This document shows positions 25,292 to 33,603 of a DNA stretch of 64,000 nucleotides, in pieces. Both the position numbers and the translations under genes were made by a program. The notes below the pieces were generated by a model. That model did not search any database. It was not told the origin of the DNA and was given only the letters and a program-made list of their open reading frames with translations. The stretch comes from VRUE01 sp963822295 (GTDB lineage: Bacteria; Actinomycetota; Thermoleophilia; Solirubrobacterales; 70-9): assembly GCA_963822295.1 (NCBI GenBank), contig CAWGHD010000002.1, positions 1,922,001 to 1,986,000 of the forward strand, given 5' to 3'. The first letter of the stretch is position 1; every line of letters starts with the position of its first letter.

Positions 25292-26542
25292 CTAGGGATT
25301 GGGACCGGGGTCGATCTCGTAGCCCCTGGCGGGCAGCGAGGCCGAGAGCGGGCGGCTCGGTGGGATCGCGCGGCTCATGCCCGCTCCGCCCGGGCGGCGC
25401 TGGGCCTTCTTGCCGGCCCAGAGCCAGCGGATCGGGTCGTACTGGAGCAGGGCGCGCCAGGTGGCGGTGCCAATCGCGCCGTCGACCGGGAGGCCGGCGT
25501 CGGTCTGGAAGTCGCGCACGGCGGCGCGCGTGATCCTGCCGAAGATGCCGGTGACCGGGACGTTCTTGCCGGCCGAGCGCAGGTGCTCCTGGGCCCAGAC
25601 GACGAGGTCGCCGCGGGCGCCTTTCTTCAGCAGCGGGTGGGTGGTGACCGGCCGGTAGCCGACGATCGGGTCGACGATGTCGGCGCCGAGGGCGCGCCAG
25701 CCGGCGCTCGTCGTCTCCTGCCAGTCCCACCAGCTCGGCTGCAGCCCGCCGTAGCTGACGCCGAAGCGGCGGAAGAGGCGGATCTCCATGCGGTTGGCGC
25801 CTCCGTAGGTCTGGCCGAGCGGGTACAGCGGCACCCCCCAGAGCCGGTTGAAGAGGTAGGTGTGCTCGTAGACCGCGCGCACCGAGGTTTCGATCGCCCG
25901 CCAGTACATCTGCGGCTGGTTGTAGGTGGCGCCGCCTTTGCCGAAGAAGACCGAGTACGGGAAGGACGGGTGGTAGTCCACATAGGGGAAGGTCGCGAGC
26001 GAGACGGGGAAGTCGGGGCCGATCCGGGCCCGCAGGGCGCGGATGAAACGGTCGGCCCCGGCGTACTTGCCCTCGTAGTGCCCCTCGGCGTCGATCACGT
26101 AGCAATCGGCCCCGTCGCGGACCGACTCGGCGGCGACCTTCGCCTCCGCCACCGGGCTGTCGCCGTAGACGAAGGTCCAGGAGCAGACGTCGAGCCCGCC
26201 GGCGTGCAGCGCGTCCACAAGCGCGGGGTTGAACTGGGACCAGCTACTGCCCGCGTCGCCCGCCTTTATGTAGAGCGTGCCGATGTCGAAGCGCTTCGCC
26301 TGGGCGATGATCCGCGAGATGCTGCCGCCGTGGGACTTCTCGACGTACCAGATCCACTGGCCCTGGCGGTCGAACGGGGAGTCTCCGGCGACCGGCGGAG
26401 GTTCGCCGAATTCCCCCGCGCCGCCCGGTTCGGCGGCCTTCGCGGGGGCGCCGGCGATCGCGAGCGCGAGCAGGATCGCCAGGAATGCCAGACGGGAGCC
26501 CGGCACCGAAGTGCTTCTGGCCCTCACACCGCCTTCCAACAC
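25292..26542 (-). CDS. Secreted glycosidase-like TIM-barrel protein with peptidoglycan-binding domain
   Basis: 416 residues from GTG 26542; GTG at 26527 or 26506 would still keep the signal peptide (RLAFLAILLALAIAGAPAKA). The main domain reads GQWIWYVEKSHGGSISRIIA, FDIGTLYIKAGDAGSSWSQF, CYVIDAEGHYEGKYAGADRF and YNQPQMYWRAIE. This is a TIM-barrel like extracellular glycoside-hydrolase-like or DUF1906-like folds, with Asp-x-Glu in VIDAEGHY as a possible acid pair. At about residues 310-365 is a PG_binding_1 domain (KGARGDLVVWAQEHLRSAGK, FGRITRAAVRDFQTDAGLPV, GTATWRALL). A cell-wall role, degrading or remodelling, is likely; activity not proven by sequence. Confidence 0.72.
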   Translation of the reverse strand: MLEGGVRARSTSVPGSRLAFLAILLALAIAGAPAKAAEPGGAGEFGEPPPVAGDSPFDRQGQWIWYVEKSHGGSISRIIAQAKRFDIGTLYIKAGDAGSSWSQFNPALVDALHAGGLDVCSWTFVYGDSPVAEAKVAAESVRDGADCYVIDAEGHYEGKYAGADRFIRALRARIGPDFPVSLATFPYVDYHPSFPYSVFFGKGGATYNQPQMYWRAIETSVRAVYEHTYLFNRLWGVPLYPLGQTYGGANRMEIRLFRRFGVSYGGLQPSWWDWQETTSAGWRALGADIVDPIVGYRPVTTHPLLKKGARGDLVVWAQEHLRSAGKNVPVTGIFGRITRAAVRDFQTDAGLPVDGAIGTATWRALLQYDPIRWLWAGKKAQRRPGGAGMSRAIPPSRPLSASLPARGYEIDPGPNP

Positions 26543-26601
26543 GAGGGCCGGCGGCCCGCTGCGGTGGAGAAACCTAAAACGTGGGTCGGCACCGGGCTAG
26601 T

Positions 26602-27483
26602 ATGCGCCGCGCCCGCCCGTGGATGCCGCCGGGGGCGCCCTATGAGCGCTTTTCGCAAGATCTCGTGCAAATCGTGACCCGCGAGCCGCTGCTCCTCCTG
26701 CACGGGCTGGGCGGCAGCGGCGTCGTCTGGGACCCCGTCATCGGCCTGCTCGAGGCCGAGCGCGACGTGCTCGTCCTCGACATGCCGGGCTTCGGCACGA
26801 CGCCGCCGCTCCCCGACGGGGTCGAGCCGAGCGCCGCCAACCTCGCGGCCGCCGTCAGGGCCCGCTGCGTCGAGCTCGGCGTCGAGCGCCCCCACGTCGC
26901 CGGCAACAGCCTCGGCGCCTGGGTCGCGCTGGAAATGGGGCGCGAAAGCTGGGCCGCCTCGGTCACCGCCCTCTCCCCCGCCGGGCTCTGGCGCAAGCCG
27001 CTCGGCATCAACCGGCGCGACCCCCACCTCCTGACCGGCCGGCTGCGCCTGCGCCCGCTCGTCTCCCTCGCCCTGCGGCTGCGGCGCCCGCGCGAGGCGA
27101 TGGTGCGCACCTTCGCCGCGCATCCCGAGCGGGTCCCGGCCGCCGCCGCGCGCGAGCTGGTCCTCGGCTGGATCGACGCCAGCGGCTACGACGGCGCGAA
27201 CCGCGCGATGCGGACTCACCTCTTCGACCCCGCCGGCTATCCGGAGGACCTTCCGGTGACGATCGCCTGGGGCGAGTGCGACAGGCTGCTCGGCCCGCCG
27301 AAGCCGGAGCGCCGCCCGGCCGGCGCCCGCTTCCTGACCATGCCCGACGTCGGCCACACCCCAACCTGGGACGACCCCGGGCTCGTCGCCCGCGTCATCC
27401 TGGAGGGCTCAAGCAAATCTCATCAAGTTCGCCAGGCTATGCATGGCAAAGTTGATGGGATCCAAGAAAGGGAGACCCGCTGA
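26602..27483 (+). CDS. Alpha/beta hydrolase
   Basis: 293 residues from ATG 26602; GTG 26581 is an upstream option. Motifs are LLLLHGLGGSGVVWDPV (oxyanion region), the nucleophile elbow VAGNSLGAWVALE, the acid strand PVTIAWGECDRLLGPPKPER, and the catalytic His in MPDVGHTPTWDDPGLV. All three catalytic positions are present, so it should be an active esterase/hydrolase of unknown substrate. No signal peptide. The stop overlaps the next start (TGATG), coupling it to the MBL-fold gene. Confidence 0.85.
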   Translation: MRRARPWMPPGAPYERFSQDLVQIVTREPLLLLHGLGGSGVVWDPVIGLLEAERDVLVLDMPGFGTTPPLPDGVEPSAANLAAAVRARCVELGVERPHVAGNSLGAWVALEMGRESWAASVTALSPAGLWRKPLGINRRDPHLLTGRLRLRPLVSLALRLRRPREAMVRTFAAHPERVPAAAARELVLGWIDASGYDGANRAMRTHLFDPAGYPEDLPVTIAWGECDRLLGPPKPERRPAGARFLTMPDVGHTPTWDDPGLVARVILEGSSKSHQVRQAMHGKVDGIQERETR

Positions 27484-28229
27484 TGCTGATCGAGAGGACC
27501 GAGAACCCCCAGTGGCTGTCGAACTCCTACCTGGTCGCCGACGAGGAGGGCGGCAAGGGTGTCCTGATCGACGGCAACGACGAGCTCGGGCCGCTGCTCG
27601 AGCGCGCCGGGCGCGACGGGATCGAGATCACCCACATCCTCGTCACCCACCCCCACATGGACCACATCGCCGGCCTGGCCGAGGCCCGCGAGAAGCTCGG
27701 CAACCCGCCGATGGTCGCCCACCCGGAGGCCGCCGCCGAGATCGACGAGGAGATCTCCGAGACGATCGGCGACGGCGAGAAGCTGACCACCGGGGGGCTG
27801 GAGATCGAGGCGATCCTGACCCCGGGGCACGCCGCCGGCCACGTCGCCTTCCTCGTCAACGGCAGCGACGTCTTCACCGCCGACGTCCTCTTCAAGGGCA
27901 CGGTCGGCGGGACGATGGCCCCGGGGGCGAGCGGCTTCGAGGACCTGCGCTCCTCGGTGATGAGGCTGATGGAGCTGCCCGCCGACACCCGCGTGCATCC
28001 CGGCCACCGCGAGCCGACGACGATCGGCGACGAGCTCGAGGGCAATCCCTTCGTGCGGATCTGGCGCGGGGTCGACGAGACCGGCGAGGAGGAGTGCACC
28101 GTCTGGGACAGGGCGGCGACGCTGAAGCTCTGGGCCCCCGACTACGACGGCGGCAACAAGGCCTGGGTCCTCTTCCAGGACAGCGGCGAGGACGCGATCG
28201 TCGGCGGCTCGCAGGTCGTGCGCTCCTGA
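27483..28229 (+). CDS. MBL-fold metallo-hydrolase
   Basis: 248 residues from ATG 27483, one base overlap with the upstream stop. The metal motif is THPHMDHIAGLAEA (HxHxDH), followed by LTPGHAAGHVAFLV (third His ligand), FTADVLFKGTVGG (bridging Asp) and VHPGHREPTTI (last His). This is the glyoxalase II-like hydrolase type with two metals. The C-terminal 60 residues are an extra acidic region (WRGVDETGEEECTVWDRAAT). A thioester or lactone substrate is possible; the pairing with an alpha/beta hydrolase suggests one pathway. Confidence 0.85.
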   Translation: MLIERTENPQWLSNSYLVADEEGGKGVLIDGNDELGPLLERAGRDGIEITHILVTHPHMDHIAGLAEAREKLGNPPMVAHPEAAAEIDEEISETIGDGEKLTTGGLEIEAILTPGHAAGHVAFLVNGSDVFTADVLFKGTVGGTMAPGASGFEDLRSSVMRLMELPADTRVHPGHREPTTIGDELEGNPFVRIWRGVDETGEEECTVWDRAATLKLWAPDYDGGNKAWVLFQDSGEDAIVGGSQVVRS

Positions 28230-28319
28230 TCGCCCAGGCCCCGGTTAGACGGATGTGCGAGCACCCAGCACCAATTTTTGCCTGACAATCGGCCGGACGT
28301 CCTCTACGGTGACTTGCCC

Positions 28320-29870
28320 ATGGAGATCTTGCAGGGACTACCGGTCGGGGACATAAAAGAATTCGCCTTCGACTGGTATCCGGTCTTCGGCGTCTTCTTC
28401 ATGTTCACCCTGATGGTCATCTTCATCGTGCTGCTGCGCAGCACGATGAGCAAAGTCAAGCCGGAAACGGTCAAGGCGAGCAAGAAGCACCCGGTCCAGT
28501 GGGACGAGGTGCAGGGCGTCGACGCCGCCAAGGACGAGCTGCTCGACGTCACCGCCTGGCTCCAGGACCCGAAGCGCTTCGCCGGCCTCGGCGCCAAGGC
28601 CCCGCGCGGCGTGCTGCTCTTCGGCCCGCCCGGAACCGGCAAGACGATGCTCGCCCGGGCGGTCGCCGCCCAGGCCGGGGTCGACTTCTTCTCCGCGTCC
28701 GGCTCGAGCTTCGTCGAGATGTTCGTCGGCAGGGGCGCGGCGCGGATCAGGCGGCTGTTCAAGGAAGCGCGCAAGTCCGGGCGCGCCGTGATCTTCATCG
28801 ACGAGCTCGACGCGATCGGCGGCGCCCGCAGCAGCGAGGGCGGCGACGGCGGCTCCAGCGAGCGCGAGCAGGCGCTCAACCAGCTTCTGGTCGAGCTCGA
28901 CGGCTTCGAGCGCGACAAGGGAACGGTGATCGTGATCGCCGCCTCCAACCACGTCGACAAGCTCGACAAGGCGCTGCTGCGGCCGGGCCGCTTCGACCGC
29001 CAGGTCCTGGTCTCGCCGCCCGACCGCGCCGGCCGCGAGGCGATCCTCCGCGCCCACGCGAAGGGAATGCCGCTCGGCCCCGACCTCGACCTCCGCGACG
29101 TCGCCCGCAAGACGACCGGGATGACCGGCGCCCAGCTCGCCAACGCCCTCAACGAGGCGGCGATCATCGCCGGCCGCGCCGGCCGCAAGGAGATGGGCCG
29201 GGGCGACCTCGACGAGGCGCTGCTGCGCCAGACGGTCGGCTCCGAGCAGGCGCGACGCCTGAACGCGAAAGAGCGCCGGATCGTCGCCTACCACGAGGCC
29301 GGCCACGCGGTCTGCCGCCACCTGCTCGGCCTCGACCCGCCGGAGATCCTCAGCATCGTGCCGCGCGGGCCCGCCCTCGGCTTCGTCGGCCACTCGCCCG
29401 ACGAGGACACCTACCTGAAGTCCCGCGAGGAGCTGCGCAAGGAGATCGTCACCCTGCTCGGCGGGCGCGCCGCCGAGGAAGAGGTCTTCGGCACCTCCTT
29501 CTCCGGCGCGGTCGACGACCTCGCCCGGGTGCACGCCGTCTGCAAACAGATGGTCAGCGAATTCGGCATGGGTGTCGCCCTCGACGCCGAAGGGGCGCCG
29601 CCGATCGCCCTGCCCAGCGGCGACTACGCGCTCTCCGACCGGACGCGGCGCGACGTCGACGTGGCGTCGATGATGCTCGCCCGCGACTCCCACCGCCGCG
29701 CCCGCGCCCTGCTCGCCGAAAACCGCGAGTGCCTCGACGACCTCGCGGCCAGCGCGCTCGAGCGCGAGACGCTCTCCCGCGAGGACCTCGACGAGATCTT
29801 CGCCGCCCACCGGGTGCGGGAGCAGAGCGTCACCGAGGTCCCCGACCATGACGAGTCCACCCGGCTGTAG
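28320..29870 (+). CDS. ftsH: FtsH-type ATP-dependent zinc metalloprotease, short form
   Basis: 516 residues from ATG 28320; an upstream TTG at 28278 would add 14. One membrane segment at about residues 20-40 (YPVFGVFFMFTLMVIFIVLL) is followed by the AAA module: Walker A FGPPGTGKTML at about 100, Walker B VIFIDELDAIG at about 157, and the pore loop region SSFVEMFVGRGAARIR, second region LLRPGRFDRQV. The M41 protease has HEAGHAVCRHL at about 325. It lacks the periplasmic domain and one of the two usual TM helices, and is shorter than standard FtsH (about 610-650). Likely a second, specialised FtsH that degrades membrane proteins; the main copy may lie elsewhere. Confidence 0.88.
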   Translation: MEILQGLPVGDIKEFAFDWYPVFGVFFMFTLMVIFIVLLRSTMSKVKPETVKASKKHPVQWDEVQGVDAAKDELLDVTAWLQDPKRFAGLGAKAPRGVLLFGPPGTGKTMLARAVAAQAGVDFFSASGSSFVEMFVGRGAARIRRLFKEARKSGRAVIFIDELDAIGGARSSEGGDGGSSEREQALNQLLVELDGFERDKGTVIVIAASNHVDKLDKALLRPGRFDRQVLVSPPDRAGREAILRAHAKGMPLGPDLDLRDVARKTTGMTGAQLANALNEAAIIAGRAGRKEMGRGDLDEALLRQTVGSEQARRLNAKERRIVAYHEAGHAVCRHLLGLDPPEILSIVPRGPALGFVGHSPDEDTYLKSREELRKEIVTLLGGRAAEEEVFGTSFSGAVDDLARVHAVCKQMVSEFGMGVALDAEGAPPIALPSGDYALSDRTRRDVDVASMMLARDSHRRARALLAENRECLDDLAASALERETLSREDLDEIFAAHRVREQSVTEVPDHDESTRL

Positions 29871-29873
29871 CCT

Positions 29874-30773
29874 GTGGGCGTGAGCCCCGGCGTCACAGGC
29901 GGCGACGAGCACTACTTCCCTCCCGGGCGTTCGATCGCCCGCATGGTCCACGGCGAGCGCGCCGTCGGCCTGCTCTACGGGCAGCGGGCGCTGCTGATCG
30001 GCGCCCTCGAACCGCTGACCTACACCGGCACGATGCTCAGCACCCGCGCCTCGAACAAACCGTTCAAGCGCCTCGCCCGCACCGCCAAGATCCAGGAGAC
30101 GATCCTGCTCGGCACCAAGGCCGAAGCCGACGAGGCGCTCGACGCCGTTCACCGCCTTCACGAGTCGATCAAGGGCGAGCTGCCCGAGGCCGCCGGCGGG
30201 CACCCGGCCGGCACCCCCTACTCCGCGTTCGACCCCGAGCTGATGCTCTGGACGCTGGCGGTGATCGCCGACTCGGGGCGGGCGATGTACGAAGCGATGG
30301 TCAGGCCGCTGAGCGACGAGGAGCGAGAGGCGCTCTGGCAGGACTACGTCCTCTTCGGCGAGCTCTTCCGCCTGCCGCGCAGCGAGGTCCCGGCCACCTA
30401 CCCCGAGTTCGAGGCCTGGTTCGAGGGGAAACTCGCCTCGCCCGACCTGCACGCGACGGAGCATGCGCTGGAGCTGGGGCCGGTGGTCGCCTTCAGGCAG
30501 CCGGTGCCGGCCTACGCCCGCGGCAACCTCCTGGTCCAGAACCACCTGATCAAGGGAACCCTGCCGCCGCGGGTGCGGGAGATCTTCGGGATCAGGTGGA
30601 GCCGCGCCCACGAGCGCTCCTTCCAGGCGATGGCAGCCGCCCACCGCCGTACCCGCCGTGCCTTCCCCTACTCGATGCGCCGCGGCCGCAACGACTACTT
30701 CTTCGACGTCGTCATCCGCGCCGAGCACCAGCGTGGAGGCACCCCGGTGCCGGAGCTCGCCGGGCGGCTCTGA
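29874..30773 (+). CDS. MpaB/DUF2236-type oxygenase
   Basis: 299 residues from GTG 29874; GTG 29880 is equally possible. It shows the DUF2236 pattern: YFPPGRSIARMVHGERAVGL, then ALEPLTYTGTM and AFDPELMLWTLAVIADSGRA (conserved W region) and YVLFGELFRLPRSEVPATY. Family knowledge: members such as latex-clearing protein and MpaB are heme-dependent oxygenases; the heme ligand cannot be placed with certainty here. No signal peptide. It starts within a few bases of the FtsH stop, so the two may be co-transcribed. Confidence 0.78.
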   Translation: MGVSPGVTGGDEHYFPPGRSIARMVHGERAVGLLYGQRALLIGALEPLTYTGTMLSTRASNKPFKRLARTAKIQETILLGTKAEADEALDAVHRLHESIKGELPEAAGGHPAGTPYSAFDPELMLWTLAVIADSGRAMYEAMVRPLSDEEREALWQDYVLFGELFRLPRSEVPATYPEFEAWFEGKLASPDLHATEHALELGPVVAFRQPVPAYARGNLLVQNHLIKGTLPPRVREIFGIRWSRAHERSFQAMAAAHRRTRRAFPYSMRRGRNDYFFDVVIRAEHQRGGTPVPELAGRL

Positions 30774-30788
30774 GCTACCGCCGCGCCG

Positions 30789-30958
30789 CTAGGAGGGGCC
30801 AGCGAAACTCGCGTTCGGGGCTGGCGAGCGCCGGACCAAGCGGAGCAAGGACGCAGGGAGGCCGAATAGCAGCGCTATTCGGCCGACTGAGGACGCCGCA
30901 CCGCGCTGTGTCCGCCGCCGCCAGGCACGGGCGCGAGTTTCGCTGGCCCCTCCTCTAG
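30789..30958. repeat. Long imperfect palindrome between convergent genes
   Basis: The outer arms are perfect 23-bp inverted repeats (30791-30813 and 30932-30954, containing GGCCAGCGAAACTCGCG). At the centre is a perfect 11-bp stem with a 3-nt loop (30860-30884, GGCCGAATAGC arms). Partly complementary G/C-rich stretches lie between (GCGCCGGAC facing GTCCGCCGCC). It fills the space between the oxygenase stop and the convergent secreted-protein gene. It could be a bidirectional terminator, a REP/MITE-like element or a structured RNA. Confidence 0.6.
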
Positions 30959-31722
30959 TTGCGAACCGAGCAGGGCCGCAGGAACGTTCCGCTGAGGAAC
31001 GTCCCGTCTTTGAAGGTGAACTGGCCGCGGGCCTGGAGGCGACCGGTTTCACAGCGGGCCTTGATGTAGCTGCGCTTGACGCCTTTGTAGGTCCATTTTT
31101 TGCCGATCGTCAGTTCCCCGGAGACCGGGACCCCGGCGCCGCCGGCGATTTTCGGGATCGTCGCCTGGGTCCGGTAGCCGTAGATGCCCTTGCTGATTTT
31201 TTCGATCACCACGGGGACGATGAAGGTCGTCACCACCGGCTGCTTGAGGTAGGCATGGGCGAGAACCGTGTAGTTGCCGCCCTTTTTCGGGCCGTTGAAG
31301 ATCGTGATCGGCGAGGTGGCCGGGATCGGGGCCTGTTCCTCGAATTTGACGATCGCGCTGCCTTTGCCCTCGCCGACGATCGCGCCCTTGCACTTGGCGC
31401 GCGCCTGCTCCACCGTCGTCGCCTCGAGCTGCCCCGCCCTGCAGTACGGCAGGCCGGTCGTTTCAATCGAGCCGTGCCGGTCGTATTCGATGTCGATCGT
31501 GTGGAGGATCGGCGGCAGGCCGCCGGAGACGGTCGTGATCCTGCCGCCGCCGTGGATCGTGATCGGGGCGTTCTCGTGTTTGGGGAGCGCGGTCGGGCTG
31601 AAGCGGCCTTCGGCGTAGATGATGATGTCGCCGGCCCGCAGCTTGATCGCCTCGGCGCTGCTTCCCACAGCGACCACGATCAGCGCAACCAGCGCCGTGA
31701 TCAGGAATTTCCTCCGCTTCAC
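30955..31722 (-). CDS. Secreted single-module protein (paralog group A)
   Basis: 255 residues from GTG 31722, which gives a signal peptide at once (KRRKFLITALVALIVVAVGS). It then reads YAEGRFSPTALPKHENAPIT, GSIETTGLPYCRAGQLEATT with a second Cys in ARAKCKGAIVGEGKG, ITIFNGPKKGGNYTVLAHAY, and a C-terminal basic beta part (KRSYIKARCETGRLQARGQF). The same outline, with GLPxC...C(R/K)..LVGxG...FNG, recurs at 41010-41807 and 49054-49848. I know of no named function. It is predicted extracellular and beta-rich, with four Cys probably in two disulphides. Confidence 0.65.
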   Translation of the reverse strand: MKRRKFLITALVALIVVAVGSSAEAIKLRAGDIIIYAEGRFSPTALPKHENAPITIHGGGRITTVSGGLPPILHTIDIEYDRHGSIETTGLPYCRAGQLEATTVEQARAKCKGAIVGEGKGSAIVKFEEQAPIPATSPITIFNGPKKGGNYTVLAHAYLKQPVVTTFIVPVVIEKISKGIYGYRTQATIPKIAGGAGVPVSGELTIGKKWTYKGVKRSYIKARCETGRLQARGQFTFKDGTFLSGTFLRPCSVRN

Positions 31723-31925
31723 TCCAACCGCCCCTCTCGAGATTGACCAAGCAAGCGTACTGGTCACTGAAACACCGCGGAGAGGCCAGGGCTTCGGCCT
31801 CCGGGTCTATCCGTGCGCCCGTCTAGCGTTGGGGCATCGGGCTCCGCTTCTACATCACGGCGCTGATCGCCTCGCTCGCCCTGCTCGTCGTCGGCACAGA
31901 CGGCGCCCTGGCCGCGGAACGGACG

Positions 31926-32531
31926 GTGACGGTCAAAGGGGTCGCCACACAGGAAGTCCCCAACGACACGGCGGAACTGGGCTTCACCGTGGTCAAGGAA
32001 CGGACGACGCGGGCGGCGGCGCTGCGGATCGCCTCGATCCGCCTGCGCGAAGTGATCGCCGCCTGTCGGGCGATCCCCGGCGTCGGGCCCGGCGACATCT
32101 CGACCGGCAGCGTCTCGGTGAGCAGGTCCTTCCGCGGCAAGAGGAACGTCTTCCGGGCGAGCGGCAGCGCCGGCGTCATCCTCCACCAGCCCACCCTGGC
32201 CGGGCAGATGATCAGCGCCGCCGTCGCCGCCGGGGCGACCGGCACCCGCGGGCCGATCTTCTTCCCCGGCGACCCGGAGACCGCCTACACCAACATCCTG
32301 CTCGCGGCCTTCGACCAGGCGAGGGCGAAGGCCCAGGCCCTGGCGACCCGGTCGGGCTCGGTGCTCGGGCCCGCGATCACGATCGAAGAAGGCACCGAGG
32401 CGGTGCCCTCCCAGCCCGACAAGACCGTGAAGAAAAACGCGCCCGGCGGCGAGCCAAACCCGACGCCGCCGACCAGCCCCGGCGCCTCGACGCTGACCGC
32501 CACGGTCCGCGTCGTCTTCGCTCTCCAGTAG
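31926..32531 (+). CDS. SIMPL-domain (DUF541) protein with unusual or missing start
   Basis: 201 residues from GTG 31926, the only normal start codon in frame. The domain is clear: VTVKGVATQEVPNDTAELGF, SIRLREVIAACRAIPGVGPG, ISTGSVSVSRSFRGKRNVFR, TAYTNILLAAFDQARAKAQA and the closing TATVRVVFALQ. In frame upstream, 31827-31925 encodes a good signal peptide (LRFYITALIASLALLVVGTD, then ALAAE) but has no ATG, GTG or TTG before the stop at 31824. The real start may be ATC 31836 or CTG, or a base is wrong. Family knowledge: SIMPL proteins are periplasmic or secreted; function is uncertain. Confidence 0.8.
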   Translation: MTVKGVATQEVPNDTAELGFTVVKERTTRAAALRIASIRLREVIAACRAIPGVGPGDISTGSVSVSRSFRGKRNVFRASGSAGVILHQPTLAGQMISAAVAAGATGTRGPIFFPGDPETAYTNILLAAFDQARAKAQALATRSGSVLGPAITIEEGTEAVPSQPDKTVKKNAPGGEPNPTPPTSPGASTLTATVRVVFALQ

Positions 32532-32541
32532 CGGCCCGTCC

Positions 32542-33603
32542 TCAGCCCCAGCTCCGGCCGTCCTCGTCGGCGGACCAGGGGATGCGGCCCCGCTCCAGTG
32601 CCGCGGGCCCGGTCTGCGAGGCGTGGGCGTCGCAGAGGACCTCGTCGCGCATCGCGAAGCGCACGCCCGCGCGCAGCATCCGTTCGGCAAGCCACCAGTC
32701 GCCCGGCAGGCCGAGGTCGGCGGCCAGCAGCTCGCGGCCGAAGAAGCGCAGCCCCGCGTGGTACATCCCCCCCGCCCAGGAGAAGCGGCCGAGGCGCGGC
32801 GGGAAGGCGCAGAAGTCCTCGGGCTCCGCGCCCGCGTGCTGGCGGACCTGGCCGTAGACGGCCTCCGCCCTGCTGCCGCGAGCGAGCTCGAGCAGCGACC
32901 CGACGCACTCGGGCCGCATCGCGTCGTCGTCGTCGAACTCGACCAACCAACGGCCCCGCGATGCCTCGACCGCCGCGTTCCGCGCCCGCGTCGCGCCGAC
33001 CAGCCAGAGCTTGACCGGGTCGTCGGTCCAGGTCTGGCGCGGCCCCAGGTCCAGATACCTCACCCGCGGGTCGCCCAGCGCCGTCACCGCGGCCTCGGTC
33101 TCCGGCGGCGCCCCGTCGGCGGCGACGATCACCTCCAGCTCGGCGTGCCCCTGGGCGAGGATCGAGGGAAGCGAGCGCGAGAGCAGCTCCGGGCGGCCGG
33201 TGGTCGCGACCGTGACGCTGACCAGCGGCGTCTCCTCCTCCCAGGCCCGGTCGTAGTCGGGGGCCTCGCGGGCGGCGCGCAGTGCGCGGCGGTTGGCGGG
33301 CTCCTCTGCGGCCAGCGCCCGCAGGGCGTGGCGAAGGTCCTCGTCGCGGACCCGCGACGCCGCCAGCCTCGCGACCCGCTCCTCGATCGAGCCGACCCGC
33401 CCGCCGAGCTCCTCGGTCGCGCCGAGCTGGAGCGCGCCGGCCCGGTCGAGGCCCGCGAGCCCCTGCTCGAAACCGGCGAGCTGCTGCTCGACGCCCGCGA
33501 CCCGCCGCTCGATCCGCTCGAGGTCGGCGTAGGGGCCGTGCAGACGCCGCGCGAGCGCCGCGCGGATCCTGGCCAGGCCCCGGGGTGGGCGGTCCGCGCT
33601 CAT
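32542..33603 (-). CDS. Family 2 glycosyltransferase with N-terminal coiled coil
   Basis: 353 residues. Residues 1-115 form a helical, likely coiled-coil region (YADLERIERRVAGVEQQLAG). The GT-A domain follows: LVSVTVATTGRPELLSRSLP, EVIVAADGAPPETEAAV, ATRARNAAVEASRGRWLVEF and the metal-binding FDDDDAMRP. The stop side carries a CDAHASQTGPAA segment. The gene overlaps the downstream-reading acyltransferase gene by 4 bp (33600-33603), so the acyltransferase is translated first and the two are coupled. Together they suggest synthesis of an acylated surface sugar. Confidence 0.82.
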   Translation of the reverse strand: MSADRPPRGLARIRAALARRLHGPYADLERIERRVAGVEQQLAGFEQGLAGLDRAGALQLGATEELGGRVGSIEERVARLAASRVRDEDLRHALRALAAEEPANRRALRAAREAPDYDRAWEEETPLVSVTVATTGRPELLSRSLPSILAQGHAELEVIVAADGAPPETEAAVTALGDPRVRYLDLGPRQTWTDDPVKLWLVGATRARNAAVEASRGRWLVEFDDDDAMRPECVGSLLELARGSRAEAVYGQVRQHAGAEPEDFCAFPPRLGRFSWAGGMYHAGLRFFGRELLAADLGLPGDWWLAERMLRAGVRFAMRDEVLCDAHASQTGPAALERGRIPWSADEDGRSWG

